Positions 1 to 6,474 of a stretch of DNA of 17,685 nt are shown here, piece by piece. The notes under the pieces are model-generated. The model was not told the DNA's origin, did not search any database, and was given only the letters and a program-made list of their open reading frames with translations. Position numbers and translations under genes: made by a program. Where the stretch lies: NCBI GenBank assembly GCA_030593645.1, contig JAUVGT010000040.1, positions 1-17,685 of the forward strand. Direction: 5' to 3'. Every line of letters starts with the position of its first letter. The first letter of the stretch is position 1. The DNA comes from Deltaproteobacteria bacterium. GTDB taxonomy: Bacteria; Desulfobacterota; Desulfobacteria; Desulfobacterales; JAUVGT01.

Positions 1-116
1 AATATCATTGATAATTCAAATGTATATGTTATGCATAGAGATGGTTTCTCGTAAAAATAAGCTGCGGTAGTTCTTCTTGGGGTTTTAAATCTACTTATAG
101 AAAGAGAGAATTTTTT

Positions 117-560
117 ATGGAAAATTTGAAATATAAATCCACATTGTCTTTAATAGGCCTTTCTATCATAACGCTGGGTGTCTATCCGGCCTATTTTATA
201 AAAAGACAAACAAAAATTTTAAACGACTATAAAACAAATGCTCAGGTTTCAAAGAGACTTACTACGTTAATCATTGCCATTGCCTATATAATTGGTATTT
301 TGTTTCTGTTTGTATTAATAGGCCTTTTTCGGATAACTCTACCGAATATGAAAGACTTAATTACTTTGAGTCCTTCGAGTTTCTTTTCATTATTCACATC
401 TACTTTTTCAACAATATGGTGTTTCTTAGCTCGTGATAGGATACATGAATACTTTAACATCGATCACAATCCTTTTAAAAGAATCAGCGGCTTATTACTT
501 TTAATGTTCGGAGTATTTTATCTTAATTATAAAATTAATAGAAATTCTGAGATCTCATAA
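117..560 (+). CDS. Small four-helix membrane protein, DUF4234-like
   Basis: The 147-residue product is mostly hydrophobic. Four likely membrane segments lie near residues 8-28, 48-72, 85-106 and 124-140. The first has a Leu-Gly-Val-Tyr-Pro turn followed by a basic stretch (KRQTK), which resembles the start of DUF4234 proteins, where a short GIY-type helix pair precedes a charged loop. There is no catalytic motif and no function can be assigned. The ATG has only a weak purine-rich stretch (AAAGAGAGA) ahead of it. By eye, base composition is clearly more AT-rich than in the genes to the right, which suggests different ancestry or weak constraint. The next gene starts 184 bp downstream, so it is probably transcribed alone. 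Coding is likely; the family call is tentative. Confidence 0.6.
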   Translation: MENLKYKSTLSLIGLSIITLGVYPAYFIKRQTKILNDYKTNAQVSKRLTTLIIAIAYIIGILFLFVLIGLFRITLPNMKDLITLSPSSFFSLFTSTFSTIWCFLARDRIHEYFNIDHNPFKRISGLLLLMFGVFYLNYKINRNSEIS

Positions 561-744
561 AATGGTAGGGCGCATTCCATGCACCACAACTGACTAAAGG
601 GATCAACTGTTCGCTTAAGAAATTAATTTGTATATGGATCATTAATATGATTAATTTGGTGCGTAAAACACACCCTGCGATCTGATAACTAAGACATTCA
701 GTGTGGTGAACTATTATTTGTATATAGGAGACATTTCAATTCAT
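561..744. other. Intergenic region, no clear element
   Basis: AT-rich spacer between the DUF4234-like and DUF21-CBS genes. It holds a locally symmetric AT-rich stretch around 640-655 (ATCATTAATATGAT) but no convincing -35/-10 pair, terminator or RNA gene. Confidence 0.4.
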
Positions 745-1947
745 ATGATCAAATGGCAACAATATCGGTCCCATATTCCAATTGTTTTAATCCTGCTGTT
801 GATTACAGCCGGTGCGGCATTCGCTGTTGGAATGGTTAATCCAAAAACATCTGGTGCTGAATACACGAACATGGATGTTCTGCTGCTTGCGGTATATATG
901 TTAATGGCACTGGTTTTCTCTTTTTTCTGTTCCGTGGCTGAAGCGGTTCTATTAAGCATTACACCTTCATATATCGAGAGACTGCGCGAGGAAAAGCCAA
1001 AATTTGCGGCTTTATTGAAGCGGTTAAAGCAGGATAATGTGGACCAGTCACTGGCAGCCATACTAACCCTGAATACAATCGCGCATACTGTGGGGGCAAT
1101 CGGTTCCGGGGCCAAGGCCACGGTGGTATTCGGCAGCGCCTGGTTCGGTCTGTTTTCAGCAGTTATGACATTAATGATCCTGTTTCTTTCCGAAATCATA
1201 CCCAAAACCATAGGGGCAATTTTTTGGCGAAAACTAACCTGGGCAACGGCCGTTTTTGTGCGTGGTCTTATTTTGACCCTTTATCCTTTAATCAAGGTTT
1301 CAGAAGCCTTGACCCGTTTGATCGCGGGCCAAAAAGATGTGCATGTTTTCAGTCGCGATGAGTTTATCGCGATGGCACGTATCGGGGAACAGGCCGGACA
1401 CATCGACGAAGATGAGTCCCGGATCATTCGTAACCTGTTTCGATTGAAGGTATTGAAAGCCGAAGATATCATGACACCCCGTACAGTAATTGTAGCGTTT
1501 CAGCAGGATATAACGGTTGCGGATGCGCTGAGTACCAGCACCACCTCACCGTTTTCCCGCCTGCCGCTTTATCGGACGGACAATGATGATATTACCGGAT
1601 TTATCCTGAGGGATGATCTGCTGCTGGCTAGTGCACAGAATCGAGGAGAAATCACGCTTGAGTCTTTGAAACGTGACATTATGACTGTTAAGGCTGAGAT
1701 GCCTTTATCCGACCTGCTGGAGTTCCTCCTTGACCATCGTCAGCACATCGCACTGGTTGCCGATGCATACGGCGGCACCAAAGGTATTGTCTCACTTGAA
1801 GATGTGGTGGAGACATTGCTGGGGATGGAAATTGTAGATGAAATGGACAGGATCGAAGACATGCAGAATATGGCACGGCAGCTTTGGGTGAAACGAGCCG
1901 GGGCGCTGGGACTGGAAGTGGATGCAGCGAAGCAAAATGATAAATAA
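745..1947 (+). CDS. CNNM/CorC-type membrane protein with DUF21 and paired CBS domains
   Basis: This inner-membrane protein has the architecture of the CNNM/CorC family, linked in characterised members to Mg2+ (and Co2+) transport. From ATG 745 it has 400 residues. An N-terminal hydrophobic helix is followed by a DUF21 domain of about four membrane segments, including the typical FFCSVAEAVLLSI and LFLSEIIPKTIGA stretches. A cytosolic CBS pair follows: the first begins at DIMTPRTVIVAF and includes PFSRLPLYR, the second includes HIALVADAYGGTKGIVSLED. The protein ends soon after the second CBS domain, so the C-terminal CorC_HlyC domain of longer relatives is missing. An in-frame GTG at 703 adds 14 residues but has no ribosome-binding site. 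ATG 745 has GGAG at 727-730, though at a long 14-nt spacing. A repeat starts directly after the stop codon. Confidence 0.85.
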   Translation: MIKWQQYRSHIPIVLILLLITAGAAFAVGMVNPKTSGAEYTNMDVLLLAVYMLMALVFSFFCSVAEAVLLSITPSYIERLREEKPKFAALLKRLKQDNVDQSLAAILTLNTIAHTVGAIGSGAKATVVFGSAWFGLFSAVMTLMILFLSEIIPKTIGAIFWRKLTWATAVFVRGLILTLYPLIKVSEALTRLIAGQKDVHVFSRDEFIAMARIGEQAGHIDEDESRIIRNLFRLKVLKAEDIMTPRTVIVAFQQDITVADALSTSTTSPFSRLPLYRTDNDDITGFILRDDLLLASAQNRGEITLESLKRDIMTVKAEMPLSDLLEFLLDHRQHIALVADAYGGTKGIVSLEDVVETLLGMEIVDEMDRIEDMQNMARQLWVKRAGALGLEVDAAKQNDK

Positions 1948-2108
1948 TAAAAAAACTCTCGCAAAGGCGCAAAGACGCAGGGGGGCTGTCATACGCAAAG
2001 CATGCTTTGCGTGTGACATGAAATAAATCGGTTTTCTTTGCGTGCTTCTTGTCACGGCTGTCCTGTGCTGACGGATGCGCCTTCGCGAGATACTAATGTT
2101 TAAATACT
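1948..2108 (+). repeat. Dispersed CGCAAAG repeat with 20-bp palindrome, copy 1
   Basis: The first base after the DUF21-CBS stop begins T(A)7 C TCTCGCAAAGGCGCAAAGACGCAG, matched almost exactly by copy 2 at 3711. Both copies contain a central palindrome, here ACGCAAAGCATGCTTTGCGT (1993-2012, perfect), extended to about 30 bp (1988-2017) with one mismatch. Both end with GCGAGATAC followed by ATGTTTAAATA. Compared with copy 2, this copy has about 45 extra bases before the GCGAGATAC end. The palindrome could fold in the RNA and act as a transcription stop for the upstream gene, but no T-run follows. Confidence 0.8.
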
Positions 2109-2130
2109 GTTCACTTAAAAGGAATTCAAA

Positions 2131-2616
2131 ATGGCAATCTGCGCGACTTGCGGAACGACTTTGATTTTTGGCGGAGTGAAAGATGGAAAAAAGAGATATT
2201 GTAACAAAAAATGTTATGAGGCGGATGAATTCAATAGGATGGCCGATACGATTCCGGATGAAGTGGTTGAGCAGGTCGCAAAGAAAATCCATGATAGTAA
2301 TTGTCCAAAATGCGAGGGTCCCGGTCCTGTGGAAATCCATCACTCGTTTAGCATATATTCTGTGATTGTATTTACCAGCTGGAAAACAAATGAAAATCTG
2401 GTTTGCAAAAGATGTGCGTCCAAACAGCAAGCTGTTGATTTGCTCGGTTCCCTGTTATTAGGCTGGTGGGGCTTTCCGTTTGGACTGATCATGACACCGA
2501 TACAAATTATAAGAAACATCATTTCTTTAGGTAAGAATCCTGGCCCTCAAGGTCCTTCCGATAATCTAAAACAGTATGCCAGGTTGATGATTGCATCGAA
2601 TGAGATGGAGGAGTGA
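2131..2616 (+). CDS. Zinc-ribbon protein with hydrophobic C-terminal segment, function unknown
   Basis: The 161-residue product starts with a treble-clef-like cysteine pattern, C4-x2-C7 then C24-x3-C28, reminiscent of MYM/TRASH-type zinc fingers. A second pair follows as CPKCEGPGP (about residues 55-58) with downstream HH and CKRC (about 92-95), so two metal sites are plausible. Near residues 105-132 lies a hydrophobic Gly/Trp-rich segment (LLLGWWGFPFGLIM) that could insert in or touch the membrane. AAGGA sits 8 nt before the ATG. The next gene starts 3 nt after the stop, and its ribosome-binding site lies inside this gene's end, so the two are probably co-translated. I do not recognise a named family; protein or nucleic-acid binding through the zinc modules is inference. 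Confidence 0.75.
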   Translation: MAICATCGTTLIFGGVKDGKKRYCNKKCYEADEFNRMADTIPDEVVEQVAKKIHDSNCPKCEGPGPVEIHHSFSIYSVIVFTSWKTNENLVCKRCASKQQAVDLLGSLLLGWWGFPFGLIMTPIQIIRNIISLGKNPGPQGPSDNLKQYARLMIASNEMEE

Positions 2617-2619
2617 GAT

Positions 2620-3234
2620 ATGATAACATTCATATGGATAGTTGCCGGTATTGTTGCTTTTATAGTGCTCCTGTTTTTTTTACTCTGGCTGAATGCGATT
2701 CGGGCTTCCGGGAAACGGGACCGCAAACTTGATGAACGGATTGAGCCGGCACTCAAAGCGGTGGAAGGGAATAGTTCTGATGTTCGGGATGTGATAATGG
2801 GTTTTGCCGAGGATTCGGCAACACGAAATCATCTTTTTTTCAGGTTGAAAGAACTGGGAAAGGAAGATCTTTTTCCAGTGGAATATCGAATACTGGAAAT
2901 GGTAGCGGAATCGGATCTGGTTCGCTGGTTAATGCACCCCAATGAATTAAGTAACACTCCTTCTGAAATTGAGCTGGTACAAAAGTTTCCTGTTAAAGAA
3001 GTGACGAAAAACGGAACCTGCTTTTTATATAAATTTCGAAGTAAATCGCCTGACTGGGCTTCAAAGATCGGGTGGATGGCAGGGGTTGCAGGGCCCTATT
3101 GGGAGGATGAATCACCGGATGCTGCCAGGGGTACTTTTAGTGAGTTTAAACCGTTTGATGAAATGACAGAAGAAGAGCATGTGGAATTCCTTAAAAACGC
3201 TTTATTTCAAAAAGGTCTTGTGGTGCCGAGTTAG
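2620..3234 (+). CDS. Membrane-anchored cytosolic protein, function unknown
   Basis: The 204-residue protein has one strong N-terminal membrane helix (about residues 4-26) followed by basic residues (RASGKRDRK), giving an N-out, C-in single-pass topology. The soluble part has a helical acidic stretch (to about residue 105) with RLKELGKEDLFP and WLMHPNEL. A Trp/Gly-rich part follows (FRSKSPDWASKIGWMAG), then an acidic helix (about 175-195). No catalytic signature is apparent. An excellent GGAGGAG (2607-2613) sits 6 nt before the ATG, overlapping the previous stop; together with the 3-nt gap this makes a two-gene operon with the zinc-ribbon gene. The TAG stop sits on the first bases of a large near-palindromic repeat, so the native C-terminus may have been slightly changed by an insertion. 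Confidence 0.75.
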   Translation: MITFIWIVAGIVAFIVLLFFLLWLNAIRASGKRDRKLDERIEPALKAVEGNSSDVRDVIMGFAEDSATRNHLFFRLKELGKEDLFPVEYRILEMVAESDLVRWLMHPNELSNTPSEIELVQKFPVKEVTKNGTCFLYKFRSKSPDWASKIGWMAGVAGPYWEDESPDAARGTFSEFKPFDEMTEEEHVEFLKNALFQKGLVVPS

Positions 3235-3410
3235 CCCGGATTTCTCACAAGCCTTCTACTGCGAGCACATATCTTATGTCATCTCAAGGATTTGGCTTAT
3301 TCGCCGATTTCAACGTGTCCCGACACGTTTTCACCCGGTTCACTGCGCCAAACCCTTGATTTAACACAAGCTATGTGCTCTCGTGACGAAGCTTGTGAGA
3401 AACCCGGGCT
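3233..3410. repeat. ~178-bp near-palindromic element
   Basis: The left arm AGCCCGGATTTCTCACAAGC (from 3233) is the inverse of the right arm ending AACCCGGGCT at 3410. Pairing continues inward through GAGCACATA/TATGTGCTC and TCAAGG..TTTGGC/GCCAAACCCTTGA. It closes on a perfect AACGTGTC/GACACGTT hairpin (3312-3329) that sits at the exact centre. As DNA it is a long imperfect inverted repeat; as RNA it would be one long hairpin. It overlaps the stop codon of the upstream gene. No protein is encoded. It resembles a MITE or REP-type element, but I find no clear flanking duplication. Confidence 0.8.
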
Positions 3411-3411
3411 T

Positions 3412-3433
3412 GCCCGGATTTCTCACAAGCCTT
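3412..3433 (+). repeat. Third arm copy of the palindromic element
   Basis: One base after the 178-bp element, the arm sequence GCCCGGATTTCTCACAAGCC occurs again in the same orientation as the left arm. It is a 22-bp remnant or the start of a second, truncated element. Confidence 0.7.
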
Positions 3434-3710
3434 ACGACAATAATTAATATACAGATCCGCTTCTATATGATTTAGAGATAATCAAAGTTTAGAAAGAAAT
3501 AATGAGGTACCGATTGGAGAAGATCCTTATTGAAAAATAGTAGAGCAGGTACAAGCCCACTACAATTTTTATTAATGTGGTTATTTTTAGCAAATTGACA
3601 AACAGGATTTCTTGAAATATAACCTTATTAACAAGAGCGAACTCAATTTGCTCAGGATAGTCAGGTTTAGGCCATTAGGCTTTGGGGTCTGTATCGGAAT
3701 CGTTCAAGAA
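3434..3710. other. Gene-free AT-rich stretch, nothing recognised
   Basis: No open frame, RNA gene, promoter pair or repeat could be supported here. The region lies between two repeat elements and may be decayed sequence. Confidence 0.4.
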
Positions 3711-3823
3711 TAAAAAAATCTCTCGCAAAGGCGCAAAGACGCAGAGGGTTGCTATGCGCAAAGCATGCTTTGCGTGTGACCAAAAAACCGTTTTTCTTTG
3801 CGAGATACACATGTTTAAATATT
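3711..3823 (+). repeat. Dispersed CGCAAAG repeat with palindrome, copy 2
   Basis: Matches copy 1 (1948-2108) from the T(A)7 run through the TCTCGCAAAGGCGCAAAGAC block, the central palindrome CGCAAAGCATGCTTTGCG (3757-3774) and the ATGTTTAAATA tail. Its ends are inverted: TCTCGCAAAG at 3721-3730 pairs with CTTTGCGAGA at 3796-3805, giving an ~85-bp core with terminal inverted repeats. A short minus-strand open frame across it is an artefact of the repeat. Confidence 0.8.
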
Positions 3824-3922
3824 CCTTAGCCTGACGGTCATCCTTTGTGGGTACCTGAACAACCACGAATAGGGTGAGGGCTCGCCCTGCGAAAATCGAT
3901 ATTATGGGTTCATGTGAAAAAC

Positions 3923-4087
3923 AATATTTGACGGTCTCGTAAAAAGTCCAACTTCTGCGTTATGCTGCATTTTGCAATAATTCAACGTACGATAAGTACG
4001 CTTCATTATTACAAAATTTGCATGCCTTGAATTTGAACTTTTTACGAAACCGTCTAATTCGGACTTTTTACGAGACTGTCAATATTT
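3923..4087 (+). mobile_element. MITE copy A, 151 bp, with 7-bp target-site duplication
   Basis: The element proper is 3930-4080. It begins GACGGTCTCGTAAAAAGTCC, and its other end is the inverse (GGACTTTTTACGAGACTGTC). A second internal set (AACTTTTTACGAAACCGTC, to 4054) repeats the end sequence. It is bounded on both sides by AATATTT (3923-3929 and 4081-4087), a perfect 7-bp direct duplication as expected from transposition. No transposase is encoded, so mobility would need an enzyme supplied elsewhere. It is about 92% identical by hand alignment (12 differences in 148 aligned bases) to copy B at 9345-9532, which lies in the opposite orientation. Confidence 0.85.
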
Positions 4088-4098
4088 AATTCATTTTT

Positions 4099-4136
4099 TT
4101 CGATACCGATACCGACCTTGATTTCCGATATTCCAT
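4099..4136. repeat. Short degenerate CGATACCGA repeat
   Basis: CGATACCGATACCGACC followed by a TTTCCGATATTCC tail forms a short run of near-6-bp units. A related run (CGATATCGATTCCGACGCCG) lies at 7400-7425. They may be remnants of a dispersed CGATACCGA-type repeat; the evidence is weak. Confidence 0.35.
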
Positions 4137-4225
4137 ATCTTTTTCTGCTTGCACCGTAAGTAATTGAATAGATGCTCAAAAATTTCAGCTAAAATATTAT
4201 TTGAAAATTAATACAAAGGTGAAAC

Positions 4226-6097
4226 ATGGTTAAAAAATATCTGTCAACCAGACGATTCATAAGTGTATGTGCTGTTTTTACGTTAATGGTTTTGGGCCTT
4301 TTTTTCATTCTAAACATACAGAACGCGGATGGAAAAAAGAAAAAAGAAGAGAAGGTCAAGGAATTCCTGAAAGCCACAGTTAATTTGAACATCAAATGGG
4401 ATATTGATGATGAAAATAACAAGAGCCAGGGTTCAATGAGTTTACGGGCCAAAGGGCGTTTGAAGCTGAATAAAGAGATGAGCAGCATGGATCAGGGCCT
4501 CCCTGCCGTGATGGTCAATTATAAAAGTCAGAACATGATGGCACATTACTCATACAAGGGAACCATTACAGTCAAAGACCCGCCGGATGACTGCCCAAAT
4601 TCTGTCATTGAAAAATACGAGGGTTCAGGGAACACAATGTGTAAGCCAGTTCCCGGACCTGGAAACTTGATTATGAACCATTTTGCCAGTATGTTTAAGG
4701 ATACCGGTCTGGGCGATATGGCCTCATCAATGGTTGAAGGGATGCTGGTAGACCATTACCTTTTTGTGATTCCTTGCGAGGAGATAGAGGTAAACGGACA
4801 AAAACTTGACCAAAGCAGTTGCACAAATCGGCCTTCGACCACAAGGATGAAAATAACGACCAATATTACCGGAAAGATTGAAAAAAATGGCAAAATGGAG
4901 GGAAAAAAAACATGGGCAGTCAAGGTAATTTCTGCCAGTTCTTCACCGTGGATGGGTGCAAAAATAAATGAACTGCCCAAATCAATTAATAATAAACCAT
5001 TTGTTCCTGAAAAAGCATCTGACGGTAATGTTACCTATTCCCTGTCCTGGAAGATCGAGAAGATCGAGCCTCACGTATTGATATACCGGCTAAAGGATAA
5101 TGACTGGCATGATATTACCGACGGGACACCGAACGAGGAAGAACAGGAGATTTTTCCGGGTGAAAAATTGACTTTAAAAGCGGTGGTTGTGATGCCTGGT
5201 GAGACGGGTGAGCCTCCAAAAGGACAATGGGAAATTACCGGGAAGGATAAAATTCTCAAGGATTGGATAGCCCGTGAAGGGGGAACAGATGAAATCGAGG
5301 TAACGGAATTCACTAAAAAAGAGATTGAATTTTTCTGGTGGAAAGAGGTCAAAACAGCGAAAGTGAAATATACTGTTAAAGGTTTAACCGGGAAAACAGA
5401 GTTTAAACTTATCTTTCCTGAAACTACGGTTGATTATAATCCGGGGAGGAACCTGGCACCCTCTAAAGGGGCAGATGGATGTGAAATCGTTCCGGACTCA
5501 CCATCCATGCAGTTGAGGAGCACCGTATCGGTAAAAAAGAACAAACCCTTTTCACTCCAGTATGTGCAGTTGGTTCGGGGTAACAATTGGAGCCTGAGGG
5601 CGAACTACAGTAAGGGTAACTTCAGCTGGTATAAAGATGTTCATGATTATATGCTGGATTCAACTTATCCATACAATGGCGTGAATTCCGGGAGTCAGCG
5701 AGTGGTCAAAGAAATGATTGATACACCCGGCGCCCCGATTAAACGAACAACAGCCTCAATACACTGGGACCAGGAATTTATAACCTACCTGATGTTTCGA
5801 CCCGGCAGTATGGACGAAGGAAACGCATGGGTCCCTTTGAAGCGTGTAAACTGGGGGTGGCAGGCCACATTGTTTAGTTATAAGAATCCATTTTCATCCG
5901 GAGACCCGGCTTGCGGTAAAAGAATGGATATAGCCGGGGGAGCCAAAACATTACCCATTGACTATGATTATCAGGCAAAAACAGCACAAGAATATCCGGA
6001 ATGGGATCAGACAGTACCCCAGACACCGATGGAGGGGACAGGTCTTGAGGTGCCAAATTCCGGAGACAGTTATAAGGAAACACCTTCCCTCCCCTGA
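4226..6097 (+). CDS. Large exported or membrane-anchored protein of unknown function
   Basis: The 623-residue product starts with MVKKYLSTRR and a hydrophobic helix (about residues 11-31), then a lysine-rich stretch. This is a signal peptide or an N-terminal anchor placing the rest in the periplasm or outside. The body looks beta-rich, with alternating hydrophobics, many Trp/Tyr and cysteines spaced as in disulfide pairs (DDCPN/NTMCKP; IPCEE/QSSCTN; DGCEI and DPACGK). Residues ~300-410 (from FPGEKLTLKAVVVMPGETG to GLTGKTEFKLIFPET) resemble an Ig-like or bacterial surface-domain strand pattern, but I cannot name a family. No catalytic motif is seen. AAAGGTG precedes the ATG at a short distance. 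A MITE lies 145 bp upstream. The last residues (about TPSLP) and the stop codon are read from a repeat that starts at 6081. Confidence 0.75.
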   Translation: MVKKYLSTRRFISVCAVFTLMVLGLFFILNIQNADGKKKKEEKVKEFLKATVNLNIKWDIDDENNKSQGSMSLRAKGRLKLNKEMSSMDQGLPAVMVNYKSQNMMAHYSYKGTITVKDPPDDCPNSVIEKYEGSGNTMCKPVPGPGNLIMNHFASMFKDTGLGDMASSMVEGMLVDHYLFVIPCEEIEVNGQKLDQSSCTNRPSTTRMKITTNITGKIEKNGKMEGKKTWAVKVISASSSPWMGAKINELPKSINNKPFVPEKASDGNVTYSLSWKIEKIEPHVLIYRLKDNDWHDITDGTPNEEEQEIFPGEKLTLKAVVVMPGETGEPPKGQWEITGKDKILKDWIAREGGTDEIEVTEFTKKEIEFFWWKEVKTAKVKYTVKGLTGKTEFKLIFPETTVDYNPGRNLAPSKGADGCEIVPDSPSMQLRSTVSVKKNKPFSLQYVQLVRGNNWSLRANYSKGNFSWYKDVHDYMLDSTYPYNGVNSGSQRVVKEMIDTPGAPIKRTTASIHWDQEFITYLMFRPGSMDEGNAWVPLKRVNWGWQATLFSYKNPFSSGDPACGKRMDIAGGAKTLPIDYDYQAKTAQEYPEWDQTVPQTPMEGTGLEVPNSGDSYKETPSLP

Positions 6098-6201
6098 CCC
6101 TCCTCTTGATGAGGAGGGAAGTATGTGTGCTACCCGTTCATGGGTTAGCTCCTCTTCCTTGATGGGAAAGGGGGCTCTTGAGAAGAGACCAGGTGAAGGT
6201 G
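6081..6201. repeat. ~121-bp repeat with multiple hairpins at the end of the exported-protein gene
   Basis: The ends are inverted: CACCTTC (6081-6087) and GAAGGTG (6195-6201). Inside is a perfect 8-bp stem CCCTCCTC/GAGGAGGG with loop TTGAT (6098-6118), directly after the stop codon. A second TTGAT-looped imperfect stem (CTTCC/GGGAAAG) and a CTCTT-GAG-AAGAG stem follow. The 6098-6118 hairpin could stop transcription, but no T-run follows it. No target-site duplication is visible. Confidence 0.65.
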
Positions 6202-6317
6202 ATATTATGATAGGTTTCCTTTTACTATAAGAAATTATCAAATATTGCCTAAATATATACATTGTGATAACGATATAAATGATTTTACAACCTCCCTTCA
6301 GGTCCAATTTCGGTGTT

Positions 6318-6412
6318 GGAGAAAAAATTTTAATCCCCGAAATATGTGATATATTCCTGCCTGCCCAGTAGGTCTGGCAGATCGTAATGGGGGTGTTTAA
6401 ATTTTTTCCTCC
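6318..6412. repeat. Long-range inverted repeat upstream of the TrmB-family gene
   Basis: The left arm (6318-6338, GGAGAAAAAATTTTAATCCCC with one G short) pairs with the right arm (6389-6412, the inverse of GGAGGAAAAAATTTAAACAC plus CCCC), with one or two bulges. Between them a second pair CTGCC/GGCAG (about 6357 and 6376) brackets a smaller loop. This could be another MITE-like element or a structured leader of the downstream regulator. Nothing else is recognised in the rest of 6202-6474. Confidence 0.5.
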
Positions 6413-6474
6413 ATCTTGAACTTGAACCTGATTGAAGGCTCTGTAATCATTTATAGGTATTAAAGGAGCTGGTA

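Noticed and set aside
40..62. GATGGTTTCTCGTAAAAATA near the left edge resembles the MITE end
   Set aside because: It has a 2-base interruption, no partner end and no continuing similarity; chance or a very decayed remnant.
703..744. GTG start of the DUF21-CBS gene
   Set aside because: No ribosome-binding site and an unnatural N-terminus before the first membrane helix; ATG 745 is preferred, though its own GGAG is distant.
1792..2430. 212-codon minus-strand open frame over the end of the DUF21-CBS gene and the zinc-ribbon gene
   Set aside because: It overlaps two well-supported plus-strand genes and a repeat, and shows no domain or start signal.
1948..3823. Spaced direct repeats considered as a CRISPR array
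   Set aside because: Only two copies about 1.7 kb apart, with genes between them and no regular short spacers.
3675..3866. Short minus-strand open frame of 63 codons in the intergenic region
   Set aside because: It lies wholly across the CGCAAAG repeat, has no ribosome-binding site, and the other repeat copy would code for the same string; it is a by-product of the repeat.
5951..6307. Open frames on both strands across 5958-6307
   Set aside because: They overlap the exported-protein gene and the following repeat, and their translations show repeat-derived low-information sequence only.
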